DNA from: Silvibacterium acidisoli
GTDB lineage: Bacteria > Acidobacteriota > Terriglobia > Terriglobales > Acidobacteriaceae
Length of the DNA stretch: 64,000 nt
Assembly (NCBI GenBank): GCA_022870745.1
Contig: CP085323.1
Span: 372,001 to 436,000 of the forward strand
Direction of reading: 5' to 3'
Positions within the stretch are counted from its first letter, which is position 1. The number at the start of each line of letters is the position of its first letter. The position numbers were made by a program, and so were the translations under genes. Under the pieces are notes generated by a model, which was not told the DNA's origin, did not search any database, and saw only the letters and a list, made by a program, of their open reading frames with translations. Below, piece by piece: positions 62,514 to 64,000 of the stretch.

Positions 62514-63062
62514 CTAAGACGGCGGACGCGACACCTTCCTGTCCTTCCGCCGATTCGAAACAGCCTTGAACCACAACGCCCCGATCGCAAGAAACGGCAA
62601 CGAATAAAGCATCAGGTCCCAGCGGCCATAACCAGTCGGAGTGACGTCCACATCCGTAGCCGCCTCACCCGACCCACCCGTTGCGCTCGATAAGAGCACA
62701 TGGATATGCCAGCGTTCCTCGCGGTCGAACGGCAGCACCACCTTGTACTGCACCTGCCCGGCCAGCACTTCGCGCGGCGCGTCATACACCTTCTCAGGCA
62801 GACGCCCGCTCACTGGCTGAATCCCGATTCTGACCTTCATATCCGCCGGCACAGGCTTCCCGTCACGCGGATCCAACATGACAAAGAAAGGACCGCCGCC
62901 AACATCGGGATTCGCCCAGACGGTCACAATCGCCGGGCCCACCGGCTGATCCTTGAGAATCGGAAACGGCGGCCCCGTATGCGCAAACGCCGCGTGCTGA
63001 AAGGCGATCCACAGCGCGCACATCAGAATCTTTCGCAGAGAAAAAGCAGTTCGCATCTTCAT
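62514..63062 (-). CDS. FixH/YtkA-like exported membrane protein
   Basis: 182 residues from ATG 63062 (Met also at 63056); the longer frame to 63293 antiphases the polyferredoxin gene. Signal peptide (CALWIAFQHAAFAHTGPP), beta-sandwich domain (AIVTVWANPDVGGGPFFVML, KVRIGIQPVSG, VVLPFDREERWHIHVLLSS) and one C-terminal helix (LMLYSLPFLAIGALWF). FixH accompanies FixG in copper-oxidase assembly; this looks like a comparable pair. Overlaps the upstream gene by 4 bp. Confidence 0.72.
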   Translation of the reverse strand: MKMRTAFSLRKILMCALWIAFQHAAFAHTGPPFPILKDQPVGPAIVTVWANPDVGGGPFFVMLDPRDGKPVPADMKVRIGIQPVSGRLPEKVYDAPREVLAGQVQYKVVLPFDREERWHIHVLLSSATGGSGEAATDVDVTPTGYGRWDLMLYSLPFLAIGALWFKAVSNRRKDRKVSRPPS

Positions 63063-64000
63063 CCGGCCATCAACGTCGCGCGCATGTCCATCGGTTGCAG
63101 CATCAGCCAGACTGCGATCACGAGCAGCACTACATCTACCGCAGCCCACGGAGCAAAGATCGCCGCAACCCGATCCTCCGCATCTTCTTCCGCAAGCCGC
63201 CACGACACGATCAGAGAGCCCGCAAAGCCCATCACCAGCGCTCCCATCTGCAATGGCTGTACCCAGCGCAGCGGAAGCCCCATAAGCGTCCACATCGGAT
63301 CGCCGAAAGCGTAAATACCGATGTCGTTAAGAGCCGATTGCGTCACCGGGATCACTGTCAGCAGTCCGGTAAGAAAGTGAAACGAATAATGCGACAGCCA
63401 CATGCCGAATCCCACCGGCACCAGGCTGTAGCTGTAGCGCAGCAGCATCTCGCGCCAGTTGCGGGCCGACACCCGGCTGCTGACCGCCGCAGCAGGCAAC
63501 AGCAAAACCGCTGGCAGCAGCACGATCACCGCGACAAAGACCAGCCCCAACAGCAACGGCTGCCACTCGGTACGAAGCACACTACCCAGCCACTTCTCCA
63601 TGCTGTAAACCGGAGCTACCATGCCCAGCGCGTTCATGAGCGCGCTGAAGACGAAGAACACCGCCAGGGCCGCAAGATCCACGCGCCGCGAGAATCTGCC
63701 GATTCCCGACCTCAGCGCGTTCGACGATAGCTCCGCGACCGGCTCCCGGCTGAGGATACCGACATTATCGTGCGGGCAGGCATGCACGCAATCGAGGCAG
63801 AAGGTGCAGTCTACGTTGCCTTCCTTGCGCGGCTGGAAAAGCGCCGTCTCGCATCCCCGCTGCAGGATCACGAACTTCTCCGCACCCGGACCAGCGGCAC
63901 GCCGCCCGCGAATGCAATCCTTCGTCTGGCAGCGATCGCACACGCCGTGGTCGCGCACCGCCACTTCCAGCGGAGAGACCGTCGAGGCAATGAAGTTGAA
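63059..64000 (-). CDS. membrane polyferredoxin, FixG/CcoG-like (5' end cut by window)
   Basis: The frame is open to the right edge (FNFIASTVSPLEVAVRDHG precedes), so the start lies outside. At least 313 residues. Cysteine motifs VCDRCQTKDC and DCTFCLDCVHACPHD bind 4Fe-4S clusters. About six membrane helices follow. Such proteins pass electrons in copper delivery to cbb3-type oxidases or in cyclic electron flow; the order FixG-like then FixH-like supports the first, but C-terminal helices are more numerous than in FixG. Confidence 0.72.
   Translation of the reverse strand, partial: FNFIASTVSPLEVAVRDHGVCDRCQTKDCIRGRRAAGPGAEKFVILQRGCETALFQPRKEGNVDCTFCLDCVHACPHDNVGILSREPVAELSSNALRSGIGRFSRRVDLAALAVFFVFSALMNALGMVAPVYSMEKWLGSVLRTEWQPLLLGLVFVAVIVLLPAVLLLPAAAVSSRVSARNWREMLLRYSYSLVPVGFGMWLSHYSFHFLTGLLTVIPVTQSALNDIGIYAFGDPMWTLMGLPLRWVQPLQMGALVMGFAGSLIVSWRLAEEDAEDRVAAIFAPWAAVDVVLLVIAVWLMLQPMDMRATLMAG

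Noticed and set aside
62514-63293. 259-codon version of the FixH-like gene
   Set aside because: The first 77 codons lie antiphase over the polyferredoxin gene. The signal peptide begins at Met 63062, with an ATGA overlap.

Overview
The window is a GC-rich chromosomal segment that most resembles a member of the Acidobacteriota (Terriglobales, Acidobacteriaceae-like). This is inferred from gene families rather than from an rRNA marker. The supporting families are a DUF1800/DUF1501 pair, a PadR regulator next to a large FtsX/MacB-type permease with a 'permease prefix' N-terminus (ADOP type), two adjacent secreted VWA proteins, a 1285-residue Oar-like TonB-dependent receptor with a carboxypeptidase-regulatory domain, an Ig-like/PQQ-propeller lipoprotein, and many short intergenic palindromes. 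No rRNA, tRNA, prophage, IS element or CRISPR array was found. DUF1501 at the left edge and a polyferredoxin at the right edge are cut by the window.

Layout. 1-3.8 kb: DUF1501 and DUF1800 exported proteins, then a rhomboid protease. 3.9-6.2 kb: ATP-grasp ligase and YbdK-type carboxylate-amine ligase, closed by a strong terminator. 6.2-8.3 kb: two unknown membrane proteins and a secreted protein made of ten near-identical 19-20-residue repeats. 8.3-9.1 kb: a 780-bp gap that is partly AT-rich. 9.1-15.1 kb: the proteostasis block tig-clpP-clpX-lon, with a His-rich N-terminus on trigger factor. 15.2-20.7 kb: permease/PadR cassette with a palindromic promoter, and a propeller lipoprotein. 20.8-23.0 kb: sulfur amino acid pair. 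23.2-27.2 kb: diguanylate cyclase and two VWA proteins. 27.5-31.0 kb: DUF1015, amidase, GerMN protein and murI. 31.0-34.8 kb: second diguanylate cyclase, fabI and an exported NIF3-like protein. 34.9-36.5 kb: thrC overlapping a MoaD/ThiS-like sulfur carrier with a cysteine-rich tail. 37-40.8 kb: PhoD-type phosphatase, S4 RNA-binding protein, DUF2165 and a c-type cytochrome. 40.8-55.9 kb: a nitrogen-compound island. 56-62.4 kb: ABC exporter and a cyclic beta-glucan synthase-like protein. 62.5-64 kb: FixH-like and FixG/polyferredoxin-like proteins.

The most system-like part is 40.8-55.9 kb. A plus-strand unit (RidA, acetamidase/formamidase, AtzH/HpxZ-like protein, then a TonB-dependent receptor) faces a seven-gene minus-strand operon. 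That operon holds a deaminase, FAD oxidase, creatininase-family hydrolase, CocE/NonD hydrolase, ABC ATPase, permease and DUF3891 protein. Five of its six junctions are ATGA overlaps and the sixth is a direct abutment. It diverges from an amidase and an NMT1/THI5-type binding lipoprotein. Together these look like uptake and stepwise hydrolysis of a cyclic amide or N-heterocycle. The substrate is not identifiable from sequence. Other notable items are the ten-repeat secreted protein, the sulfur carrier with seven cysteines after its diglycine, the His-rich trigger factor, and several families of short dispersed palindromes.
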